A stretch of 64,000 bases of DNA from JAIUNP01 sp020161975 (GTDB taxonomy: Bacteria; Pseudomonadota; Alphaproteobacteria; Rhizobiales; Beijerinckiaceae). Of this stretch, positions 1 through 6,724 are shown in pieces. Within the stretch, counting starts at the first letter, position 1. Each line of letters opens with the position of its first letter. The stretch covers positions 1-64,000 of the forward strand of contig DAIOGK010000007.1 in assembly GCA_036745275.1 (NCBI GenBank), written 5' to 3'. The notes under the pieces are model-generated. The model worked only from the letters and a program-made list of their open reading frames with translations, made no database searches and was not told where the DNA came from. The position numbers and the translations under genes were made by a program.

Positions 1-331
1 CGACCTGCTGGAGGAGCGCGAGAAGCGCGGCATCGACGATGTCTACCTGATGCGCGTCGAGCAGCTCTATCCGTTCCCGCTGAAGACGCTGGCGCAGGAG
101 CTGGCGCGCTTCAAGGGCGCCGACGTGGTCTGGTGCCAGGAGGAGCCGAAGAACATGGGCTCCTGGACCTTCGTCGAGCCCTATCTGGAATGGGTGCTCG
201 GCCATGCCGGCTCGAAGTCGAAGCGTCCGCGCTATGTCGGCCGCCCGGCCTCGGCCGCGACCGCGACCGGCCTGATGTCCAAGCATCTCGCCCAGCTCAA
301 CGCCTTCCTCGACGAGGCTTTTGCCGCTTAA
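1..331 (+). CDS. sucA: 2-oxoglutarate dehydrogenase E1 component, C-terminal fragment
   Basis: This is the last part of a thiamine-diphosphate-dependent E1 subunit that decarboxylates 2-oxoglutarate in the TCA cycle. The 5' end lies outside the window; the visible frame starts at base 2 and runs to TAA at 329-331. Conserved C-terminal E1 features are visible: the RVEQLYPFP stretch, VVWCQEEPKNMGSW, and the GRPASAATATG segment shortly before the end. The next genes are the E2 and E3 subunits, so it heads a dehydrogenase operon. Identification is firm although only about 109 codons are present. Confidence 0.95.
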   Translation, partial: DLLEEREKRGIDDVYLMRVEQLYPFPLKTLAQELARFKGADVVWCQEEPKNMGSWTFVEPYLEWVLGHAGSKSKRPRYVGRPASAATATGLMSKHLAQLNAFLDEAFAA

Positions 332-338
332 GCTTGGT

Positions 339-439
339 GTCATCCCGGACAAGCCGCGTGAGCGGCGCCGATCCGGGATCCATGCCTGAACCGTTCCGGA
401 ATGGATCCCGGGTCTGCGCTTCGCTCCGCCCGGGATGAC
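339..439. repeat. Palindromic intergenic element between sucA and sucB
   Basis: An imperfect long palindrome fills most of the sucA-sucB gap. The outer arms are GTCATCCCGG at 339-348 and CCGGGATGAC at 430-439. An inner pair, ATCCGGGATCCAT at 371-383 and ATGGATCCCGGGT at 401-413, would close a second stem. Nested GC-rich palindromes of this kind are common dispersed repeats between genes in Rhizobiales. Here it would be transcribed inside the operon and could fold in the mRNA; any effect on sucB expression is inference. Confidence 0.7.
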
Positions 440-471
440 CTCCACGAGATCCGAATAAGAAGAGGCCTGAC

Positions 472-1698
472 ATGGCGACCGAAATCCGCGTACCCACCCT
501 CGGCGAATCCGTTTCCGAGGCCACCATCGGCAAGTGGTTCAAGAAGCCGGGCGAGGCGGTGAAGGCCGACGAGCCCCTCGTCGAGCTCGAGACCGACAAG
601 GTGACGCTGGAAGTGAACGCGCCGGCCGCCGGCGTGCTCGGCGAGATCGTCGCCAAGGAAGGCGATACCGTCGGTGTCAGCGCCCTGCTCGGCACGATCG
701 CCGAAGGCGGCGCCGCTGCTGCTCCCGCGCCGAAGGCCGAGGCCAAGCCTGCCGTCGCTCCGGCTCCCGCCGCAGAGGCTCCTAAGGCTGCCGCGACCAA
801 GGCCGCCGATTCCGGCCCGGCCGTCTCGCGTCTCGCTGCCGAGAGCGGCGTCGATCCGTCCAAGGTCGCCGCCTCCGGCAAGGATGGCCGCGTGACCAAG
901 GGCGACATGCTCGCCGCGATCGCGACCGGCGTGTCGGCGGCCCCCGCCGCGGCTCCGGTTCCGGCCGCTGCCCGTCCGGCCTCCAGCGCCGAGGACGCGC
1001 CGCGCGAGGAGCGCGTGAAGATGACGCGCCTGCGCCAGACCATCGCGCGCCGCCTGAAGGAAGCGCAGAGCACGGCCGCCATGCTGACGACCTTCAACGA
1101 GGTCGACATGACGGCGGTCATGACGCTGCGCAACCAGTACAAGGACCTGTTCGAGAAGAAGCACGGCGTGAAGCTCGGCTTCATGAGCTTCTTCACCAAG
1201 GCTGTCGTGCAGGCGCTGAAGGAACTGCCGGGCGTCAATGCCGAGATCGACGGCACGGACATCATCTACAAGAATTACTACCACATCGGCATCGCGGTGG
1301 GCACCGACAAGGGCCTCGTCGTACCGGTGGTGCGCGATGCGGACCGGCTGGGCCTCGCCGGCATCGAAAAGACGATTGCCGACTTCGGCAAGCGCGCCCG
1401 CGATGGCCAGTTGACCATGGCCGACATGACCGGTGGCACCTTCACCATCACCAACGGTGGCATCTATGGTTCGCTGATGTCGACGCCGATCCTGAACGCG
1501 CCACAGTCGGGCATCCTCGGGATGCACAAGATCCAGGAGCGGCCGATGGCCATCGGCGGTAAGGTGGAAATCCGCCCGATGATGTATCTGGCGCTGTCCT
1601 ACGATCACCGCATCGTTGACGGCAAGGAGGCGGTCACCTTCCTCGTGCGTGTCAAGGAAAGCCTTGAGGATCCGGCCCGTCTCGTGATGGATCTGTAA
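472..1698 (+). CDS. sucB: Dihydrolipoyl succinyltransferase (E2 of 2-oxoglutarate dehydrogenase)
   Basis: This E2 core enzyme transfers the succinyl group from the lipoyl arm to CoA. The 408-residue protein has the usual three parts. An N-terminal lipoyl domain covers about residues 3-77, with the lipoylated Lys at 43 in ETDKV. An Ala/Pro-rich linker leads to the E1/E3-binding domain at about 114-150. The catalytic domain runs from about 180 to the end, with the DHRIVDG signature containing His379 and Asp383. A purine-rich AAGAAGAGG lies just before the ATG. It follows sucA across the palindromic repeat. Confidence 0.97.
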   Translation: MATEIRVPTLGESVSEATIGKWFKKPGEAVKADEPLVELETDKVTLEVNAPAAGVLGEIVAKEGDTVGVSALLGTIAEGGAAAAPAPKAEAKPAVAPAPAAEAPKAAATKAADSGPAVSRLAAESGVDPSKVAASGKDGRVTKGDMLAAIATGVSAAPAAAPVPAAARPASSAEDAPREERVKMTRLRQTIARRLKEAQSTAAMLTTFNEVDMTAVMTLRNQYKDLFEKKHGVKLGFMSFFTKAVVQALKELPGVNAEIDGTDIIYKNYYHIGIAVGTDKGLVVPVVRDADRLGLAGIEKTIADFGKRARDGQLTMADMTGGTFTITNGGIYGSLMSTPILNAPQSGILGMHKIQERPMAIGGKVEIRPMMYLALSYDHRIVDGKEAVTFLVRVKESLEDPARLVMDL

Positions 1699-1806
1699 GC
1701 CCCGTAAGTCGTGATGCCCGCCCTTGTTGGCGGGCATTCATGATTTGGGAGCGTCGCTGTAAGTCGTGATGACCGGGACCGGCCCGGCCGAGACGAGGAG
1801 AGCGCC

Positions 1807-2550
1807 ATGACCAAAGTCGCTATCGTCACTGGGGCCTCGCGCGGCATTGGCCGTGCCTGTGCCATCGGCCTTGCGGCGGACGGTTTTGATATTGTGGTCA
1901 ATTATGCCGGCAACACGGCTGCGGCGGATGAGGTTGTGGCGCTGATCATCGCGCTGGGCCGCAAGGCTGTTGCGGTGAAGGGCGATGTGGCGAGCGAGGC
2001 GGATGTCGCCGCGATCTTCGCTGCCGCCGACCGGATGGGAACGCTCGCGGCGCTGGTCAACAACGCCGGGGTGGTCGACAAGGCGCAGCCCGTGGTCGAG
2101 ATGTCGACGGAGCGTTTGCGCCGGATGTTCGACATCAACGTCATGGGCACGATTTTCTGCTGCCGCGAGGCGATACGGCGCATGTCCACCCGTCTTGGCG
2201 GCAAGGGCGGCGCCATCGTCAACCTGTCATCCATCGCGCCGCGGCTCGGCGCGCCGGGGCAGTATGTTGATTATGCAGCGGCCAAAGGCGCCATCGATTC
2301 CTTCACGCTCGGCCTCGGGCGCGAGGTGGCGAACGAGGGCATCCGCGTCAACGGCGTACAGCCGGGCCTGATCCTCACCGATATTCACGCTTCGGGGGGC
2401 ATTCCGGACCGGGTGGAAGCTCTGCGTGATACCATTCCGATCAAGCGCGGCGGCACGGCGGAGGAAATCGCCGAAGCCGTGCGCTGGCTCGTTTCCGACA
2501 AGGCGTCCTATGCCGTCGGCACCCTCATCACTGTCAGCGGCGGGCGCTGA
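1807..2550 (+). CDS. SDR family oxidoreductase (FabG-like)
   Basis: This is a classical short-chain dehydrogenase of 247 residues. The nucleotide-binding TGxxxGIG motif is at residues 8-15, NNAG at about 85-88, and the catalytic Tyr156-x3-Lys160 pair follows the active-site Ser in the NLSS stretch. It most resembles 3-oxoacyl-ACP or sugar reductases that use NADPH, but the substrate cannot be read from sequence. It sits between sucB and lpdA on the same strand, 24 bp before lpdA, so it is probably transcribed with the dehydrogenase genes although it is not part of that complex. Confidence 0.9.
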   Translation: MTKVAIVTGASRGIGRACAIGLAADGFDIVVNYAGNTAAADEVVALIIALGRKAVAVKGDVASEADVAAIFAAADRMGTLAALVNNAGVVDKAQPVVEMSTERLRRMFDINVMGTIFCCREAIRRMSTRLGGKGGAIVNLSSIAPRLGAPGQYVDYAAAKGAIDSFTLGLGREVANEGIRVNGVQPGLILTDIHASGGIPDRVEALRDTIPIKRGGTAEEIAEAVRWLVSDKASYAVGTLITVSGGR

Positions 2551-2574
2551 CCCGCACATGTAAAGGATCTTTCC

Positions 2575-3975
2575 ATGACCTATGATCTCATCGTCATCGG
2601 CACCGGCCCGGGTGGCTATGTCTGCGCCATTCGCGCCTCCCAGCTCGGGCTGAAAGTGGCCGTGGTGGAAAAGCGCAAGACGCATGGCGGCACCTGTCTC
2701 AACGTCGGCTGCATCCCGTCAAAAGCGCTGCTTCACGCCTCGGAGCTGTTCGACGAGGCGGGCCATGGTTTTGCGGCATTCGGCATCGATGTTCCGAAGC
2801 CGAAGCTGAATTTGGCCGCCATGATGAAACACAAGCAGGAGACGATCGACGCCAATGTCAACGGTGTCGGCTTCCTCCTCAAGAAGAACAAGGTGGACGT
2901 GCACTTTGGCCTCGGGACGATCCTCGCCCCAGGCAAGGTGCAGGTGACAGCGGAAGACGGCAAGACCAATGTGCTGGAAGCGAAGGCGATCTGCATTGCG
3001 ACCGGCTCCGAGGTCGCGGGCCTGCCCGGCGTGACGATCGACGAGAAGCAGGTGGTGTCCTCCACCGGCGCGCTTGAACTGCCGAAGGTTCCGGGCAAGC
3101 TGGTGGTGATCGGTGCCGGTGTCATCGGCCTCGAACTCGGCTCGGTCTGGCGGCGTCTCGGCGCAGAGGTCGAGGTCATCGAATATCTCGACCGGATCCT
3201 GCCGGGCATGGACCTCGAAGCCAGCAAGGCACTCCAGCGTCTTCTCGAAAAGCAGGGCATCAGCTTCCGCCTTGGCGCGAAGGTTACCGGTGTCGATACG
3301 ATCAAGGGTGGCGTGAAGCTGCATGTCGAGCCGGCTGCGGGCGGGGAAAAGACCACCATCGGTGCCGATGTGGTGCTGGTCGCCATCGGGCGCAAACCTT
3401 TCACGCAGGGGCTGGGCCTTGAGGCCGTCGGCATTGCGCTGGACAATCGCGGGCGTGTCGTCACCGATGCCCACTACGCCACCAACGTTCCGGGCATCTA
3501 TGCCATCGGCGATGTGATCACCGGCCCGATGCTGGCGCACAAGGCTGAGGATGAAGGCGTGGCGCTGGCGGAAATGCTGGCCGGCAAGGCCGGGCATGTG
3601 AACTATGATGTTATTCCCGGGGTCGTCTATACCTTCCCGGAAATCGCCTCCGTGGGCAAGACGGAAGACGAGTTGAAGGCGGCGGGCGTCGCCTATGCCG
3701 TCGGCAAGTTCAACTTCTCTGCCAATGGTCGCGCGCGGGCCAACCGGACGACGGACGGCTTTGTGAAAGTGCTGGCTGACAAGGCCAGCGACCGGGTGCT
3801 CGGTGTTCATATCGTCGGTGCCGGTGCGGGCGAGATGATCCACGAAGCGGCGGTGCTGATGGAGTTCGGCGGCTCCTCCGAAGATCTCGCACGGACCTGC
3901 CACGCCCATCCCACGATGTCCGAAGCCGTGAAAGAAGCGGCAATGGCGGTTGAAAAGCGCGCCATCCATAGCTGA
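2575..3975 (+). CDS. lpdA: Dihydrolipoyl dehydrogenase (E3)
   Basis: This flavoenzyme reoxidises the dihydrolipoyl arm of the E2 subunit with NAD+. The 466-residue protein begins with the FAD-binding GTGPGGY motif. The redox-active pair is Cys41 and Cys46 in GGTCLNVGCIPSK. A second GxGxxG NAD site (VVIGAGVIGLE) lies near residue 180. The C-terminal HAHPTMSE holds the catalytic His445/Glu450 pair. It is the last gene of the sucA-sucB cluster and is followed by a clear terminator. Confidence 0.97.
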   Translation: MTYDLIVIGTGPGGYVCAIRASQLGLKVAVVEKRKTHGGTCLNVGCIPSKALLHASELFDEAGHGFAAFGIDVPKPKLNLAAMMKHKQETIDANVNGVGFLLKKNKVDVHFGLGTILAPGKVQVTAEDGKTNVLEAKAICIATGSEVAGLPGVTIDEKQVVSSTGALELPKVPGKLVVIGAGVIGLELGSVWRRLGAEVEVIEYLDRILPGMDLEASKALQRLLEKQGISFRLGAKVTGVDTIKGGVKLHVEPAAGGEKTTIGADVVLVAIGRKPFTQGLGLEAVGIALDNRGRVVTDAHYATNVPGIYAIGDVITGPMLAHKAEDEGVALAEMLAGKAGHVNYDVIPGVVYTFPEIASVGKTEDELKAAGVAYAVGKFNFSANGRARANRTTDGFVKVLADKASDRVLGVHIVGAGAGEMIHEAAVLMEFGGSSEDLARTCHAHPTMSEAVKEAAMAVEKRAIHS

Positions 3976-3986
3976 ACGGTGGCGGA

Positions 3987-4011
3987 AGGCGGGCTTTGAG
4001 CCCGCCTTTTT
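3987..4011 (+). terminator. Rho-independent terminator after lpdA
   Basis: A GC-rich inverted repeat, GGCGGGC with partner GCCCGCC around a short TTTGA loop, is followed by TTTTT. It starts 12 bp after the lpdA stop and would end the dehydrogenase operon. Confidence 0.9.
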
Positions 4012-4028
4012 GTCGAGCGGCCCACGCC

Positions 4029-4619
4029 TCAGAACGGCAGGTGGATCGCCATCGGCGCAAAGAGCGCAAAACCCATCAGGGTCGCGCCGGTGAGGCCAAG
4101 AAGAATCGCAGCCCAGACCAGGGGCATCAGGCCGGTGATGATCATCGCGGAGGCCAGCACGATGCCAATCTGGAAAGTCTTGGCCGCGACCTCGTAGAGT
4201 TCCTTGCGCTGCATGGTGATCTTTCGCTCCTCCTGCTTGGCAATGGCGCGCGCTGCGAGTTCCTTGCGGCCCTCGCCTGTCGCAGGCTCACTGTCATAGC
4301 GTTGGGCAGTGGCGCGCCACTTCTCGATCTGCTTCTTCACTGCCTCCAGTTGCGCGGGATCGGTGATTCTTGGCAATTCCAGTTCGCCCTGTTCGGCCGC
4401 CGTTTGCATGGTTGTCATGCGGATCGTCTTGGCCTGATAAAACGACCAGAGGTTTGAGGCCTCGATATTGAGGTCGATGGACGCGTTCTCATTGTTGCCA
4501 TTGCCGGCCTCGGCAAAGGCCAGCATCAGGGCGAGCGCGGCAATCAGCAGCGCGATGACCTTGTTCCGTTGGCCATGGGCTTCTTCGGCTAATTCGTGAA
4601 CTTCGCTGATTTCCGACAT
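4029..4619 (-). CDS. DUF4337 family membrane protein
   Basis: The 196-residue protein matches the DUF4337 pattern: a short acidic N-terminus, a first membrane helix at about residues 20-38 followed by a GNGNNENASIDLN stretch, a long polar helical middle section rich in Lys/Glu/Gln, and two closely spaced helices near the C-terminus (about 148-190). The middle section is predicted to face one side of the membrane as a coiled coil. A good ribosome-binding site (AGGGGA) precedes the ATG. The family has no established function. It converges on lpdA and is probably transcribed alone. Confidence 0.8.
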   Translation of the reverse strand: MSEISEVHELAEEAHGQRNKVIALLIAALALMLAFAEAGNGNNENASIDLNIEASNLWSFYQAKTIRMTTMQTAAEQGELELPRITDPAQLEAVKKQIEKWRATAQRYDSEPATGEGRKELAARAIAKQEERKITMQRKELYEVAAKTFQIGIVLASAMIITGLMPLVWAAILLGLTGATLMGFALFAPMAIHLPF

Positions 4620-4856
4620 GAGTTTCCCCTCTCACATGTGCGAATCGAAGGTGCTGGCATGCAACGCAGCCGGCTCGCCGGCAAGGGGAGGATGCGTTAT
4701 CCAAATGTGGCATACAGGGTGCTGTAAATTGGCAGATCCATAGGGTACCCAGGCGCTTTATCCCCGGCTCTCAGTCGGATCTGTCATCGGCGTGTTTCGG
4801 AAATCGGGCCTGTTCGCTCTATGCTTGGGAAACGCTGATTCGCGCGGGAGGGGCTC

Positions 4857-5453
4857 ATGCCGCGGCTCTTCACAGGTTTCAAGATGCCGGAAGGCATCAG
4901 TTCGGCGCTATCCGCCCTGCGGGGCGGCTTGCCGGGCGCGCGCTGGGCTGTGCCTGACGATTATCACATCACGCTCCGGTTCATCGGCGACATTGACGGG
5001 CGCACGGCACGCGACCTTGAGGAGGCACTGGCTGATGTGCGGTGCGCTCCCCTGACAATCACGATCACGGGGCTCGACAGTTTCGGCGGGGCCAAGCCCC
5101 ATTCTGTCTACGCTTCGGTGGCACAGGACCGGGCGCTGAGCGAATTGCAGCAGGACCATGAGCGCGCGGCACGGCGCGTTGGTCTGCCGCCGGACAAACG
5201 CAAGTTCACGCCACATGTGACGCTGGCGCGATTGCGTTCGGCCTCGGTGCTTGATGTGGCTGATTTTCTTTCGACGCGCGGTGGCTTCCGGCCCATCCGT
5301 TTTCAGCCTGTGACTTTCGAACTCTTCTCCGCGCGTGAACAGACTGGCGGCGGACCCTATGTGGTCGAAGCCGCCTATCCGCTCGATGTCGATGAGCCGA
5401 TCAGCGCGGAGCCATACGGATTGCGCCGTCAAGCCGGATCGATTCGCCGTTGA
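4857..5453 (+). CDS. thpR: RNA 2',3'-cyclic phosphodiesterase (ThpR/LigT)
   Basis: A member of the 2H phosphoesterase superfamily that opens 2',3'-cyclic phosphate ends of RNA. Both catalytic H-x-T motifs are present: His37-Ile-Thr39 in YHITLRF and His120-Val-Thr122 in PHVTLARL. Length, 198 residues, is usual for the family. GGGAGGGG lies directly upstream of the ATG. Its last 53 bp overlap the end of the convergent SDR gene, so the final 17 or so residues, which are Arg-rich and unlike the core fold, share DNA with that gene. Confidence 0.92.
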   Translation: MPRLFTGFKMPEGISSALSALRGGLPGARWAVPDDYHITLRFIGDIDGRTARDLEEALADVRCAPLTITITGLDSFGGAKPHSVYASVAQDRALSELQQDHERAARRVGLPPDKRKFTPHVTLARLRSASVLDVADFLSTRGGFRPIRFQPVTFELFSAREQTGGGPYVVEAAYPLDVDEPISAEPYGLRRQAGSIRR

Positions 5454-6186
5454 GCATGTCGTTCTCGCAGATGTGCTGGACGAGCGCGGCATATTCATCC
5501 GGACGGCCAAGCCGCGAGGGGAATGGCACGGCAGCAGCGAGCGAAGCCCGGAATTCGGGGTTTAGCGTATCGAACATTGGCGTGTAGAAGATGCCAGGCA
5601 GGATCGTGCAGATGCGGATGCCATAACCGGCAAGATCGCGCGCGACCGGCAGGGTCATGGCCTTGACGCCCCCTTTCGAGGCAGCATACGCGACCTGCCC
5701 CACCTGACCATCTTCCGCAGCGACGGAAGCGGTCATCACCATCACGCCGCGCCCGCCGTCTTCGGTCACCGGATCGAGCGCGGCCATGGCGGCGGCGGCC
5801 TTCGAGATGACGTTGAAGGTGCCGGCGAGATTGACGTTGATGACTTTCAGATAGCTTTGCAGGTCGTGGGCGAGCATCTCGCCTGTGTCCTTGTTGCGCG
5901 AGACGGTGCGGCGGGCCGGGGCGATGCCGGCGCAGTTGACGACGACGCGCGCCGGGCCATGCGCCTTGCCGGCGGTTGCAATGGCGTCGGCCACAGAGGC
6001 ATCGCTTGTCACATCGGTTCGCACAAAAAGCCCTCCGATTTCGCCTGCGACCTTGGTGCCGCGCACTTCGTCAAGGTCGAACAGGGTGACACGGACCCCG
6101 CGCGCGGCAAGGCGGCGGGCCGTGGCCTCACCGAGACCGGAGGCGCCGCCCGTGACGATGGCGGCGATGGAATTGTCGAGTTTCAT
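5401..6186 (-). CDS. SDR family oxidoreductase (3-hydroxyacyl-CoA dehydrogenase type 2-like)
   Basis: A 261-residue short-chain dehydrogenase. The TGGASGLG nucleotide site is at 12-19, NCAG at about 84-87, and Tyr167-x3-Lys171 is the catalytic pair. The Asp-rich end of the second strand (LFDLDE) points to NAD rather than NADP. The insertion between the fourth strand and helix, with a long ALDPVTEDGGRGVMVMTAS section, is typical of the HSD17B10-like short-chain hydroxyacyl-CoA dehydrogenases of fatty acid oxidation. The ATG at 6186 has AGGAAA upstream; a TTG at 6207 is less likely. Confidence 0.88.
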   Translation of the reverse strand: MKLDNSIAAIVTGGASGLGEATARRLAARGVRVTLFDLDEVRGTKVAGEIGGLFVRTDVTSDASVADAIATAGKAHGPARVVVNCAGIAPARRTVSRNKDTGEMLAHDLQSYLKVINVNLAGTFNVISKAAAAMAALDPVTEDGGRGVMVMTASVAAEDGQVGQVAYAASKGGVKAMTLPVARDLAGYGIRICTILPGIFYTPMFDTLNPEFRASLAAAVPFPSRLGRPDEYAALVQHICENDMLNGESIRLDGAIRMAPR

Positions 6187-6267
6187 GCGCGGGTTTCCTG
6201 GGAGCAATCCTGATCCCGCGCAGTGTGCCTCCGGCCCGCCCTGCAGGCAAGACGGCGAAGGTTCTAT

Positions 6268-6282
6268 GACGCCCGCGGCGTC
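6268..6282 (-). terminator. Possible stem after the PilZ gene
   Basis: A perfect GACGCC-CGC-GGCGTC inverted repeat directly abuts the PilZ stop codon on the minus strand. There is no T-run after it, so it is at most a weak or Rho-assisted end point, or an mRNA 3'-end stabiliser. Confidence 0.3.
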
Positions 6283-6696
6283 TTAGTTCATCAGTTCGTG
6301 TGGGGTGGGATTGTTTGCCACCAGGCGCTCAACCTCTTCATCTGAAATGAGAGTGTCGAGCTTGATGCCGTAACCGTTGTTGCCAACGTTGACGATAGTG
6401 CCGGGGTACTGGCTCTCGCCAATGATCACGACGACCGTGATGCCGCGCCGATCCAGTACGAAGCGTGAGGCTTCGCGGAAACGAATGCCGCCGCGCGACG
6501 CTTCGATGACGAGGCCATCGATCCTGAAGCCCTTTTCGGCAATGAGTAGTTCGGCCACCAGGCAGCAGGGGTGACGCATGTGAGCGCGCATGTGGCTGCC
6601 ACCCCGCTCCCGTTTGCGGAAGGGCAGCTTGTCGGCGAGGACCGACAGCGCCTCCGGCATATGGAATTTTGGCAGCGAGATCTTGGGCAGTTGCAT
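6283..6696 (-). CDS. PilZ-domain protein, last gene of the secretion/stator cluster
   Basis: The 137-residue protein has an amphipathic N-terminus of about 30 residues and then a PilZ-type barrel. The c-di-GMP-binding RxxxR motif is seen as Arg37-AHM-Arg41. The second motif, usually D/N-x-S-x-x-G, reads Glu65-Ala-Ser67-Arg-Gly-Gly70, so the first position is Glu. Binding of cyclic di-GMP is therefore plausible but not certain. It lies 28 bp downstream of the MotA-like gene on the same strand. PilZ proteins such as YcgR are known to act on MotA stators, which makes a role as stator regulator a reasonable inference. Confidence 0.75.
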   Translation of the reverse strand: MQLPKISLPKFHMPEALSVLADKLPFRKRERGGSHMRAHMRHPCCLVAELLIAEKGFRIDGLVIEASRGGIRFREASRFVLDRRGITVVVIIGESQYPGTIVNVGNNGYGIKLDTLISDEEVERLVANNPTPHELMN

Positions 6697-6724
6697 GGCA
6701 GATGTCTCCGCTCAATCCGGGATG

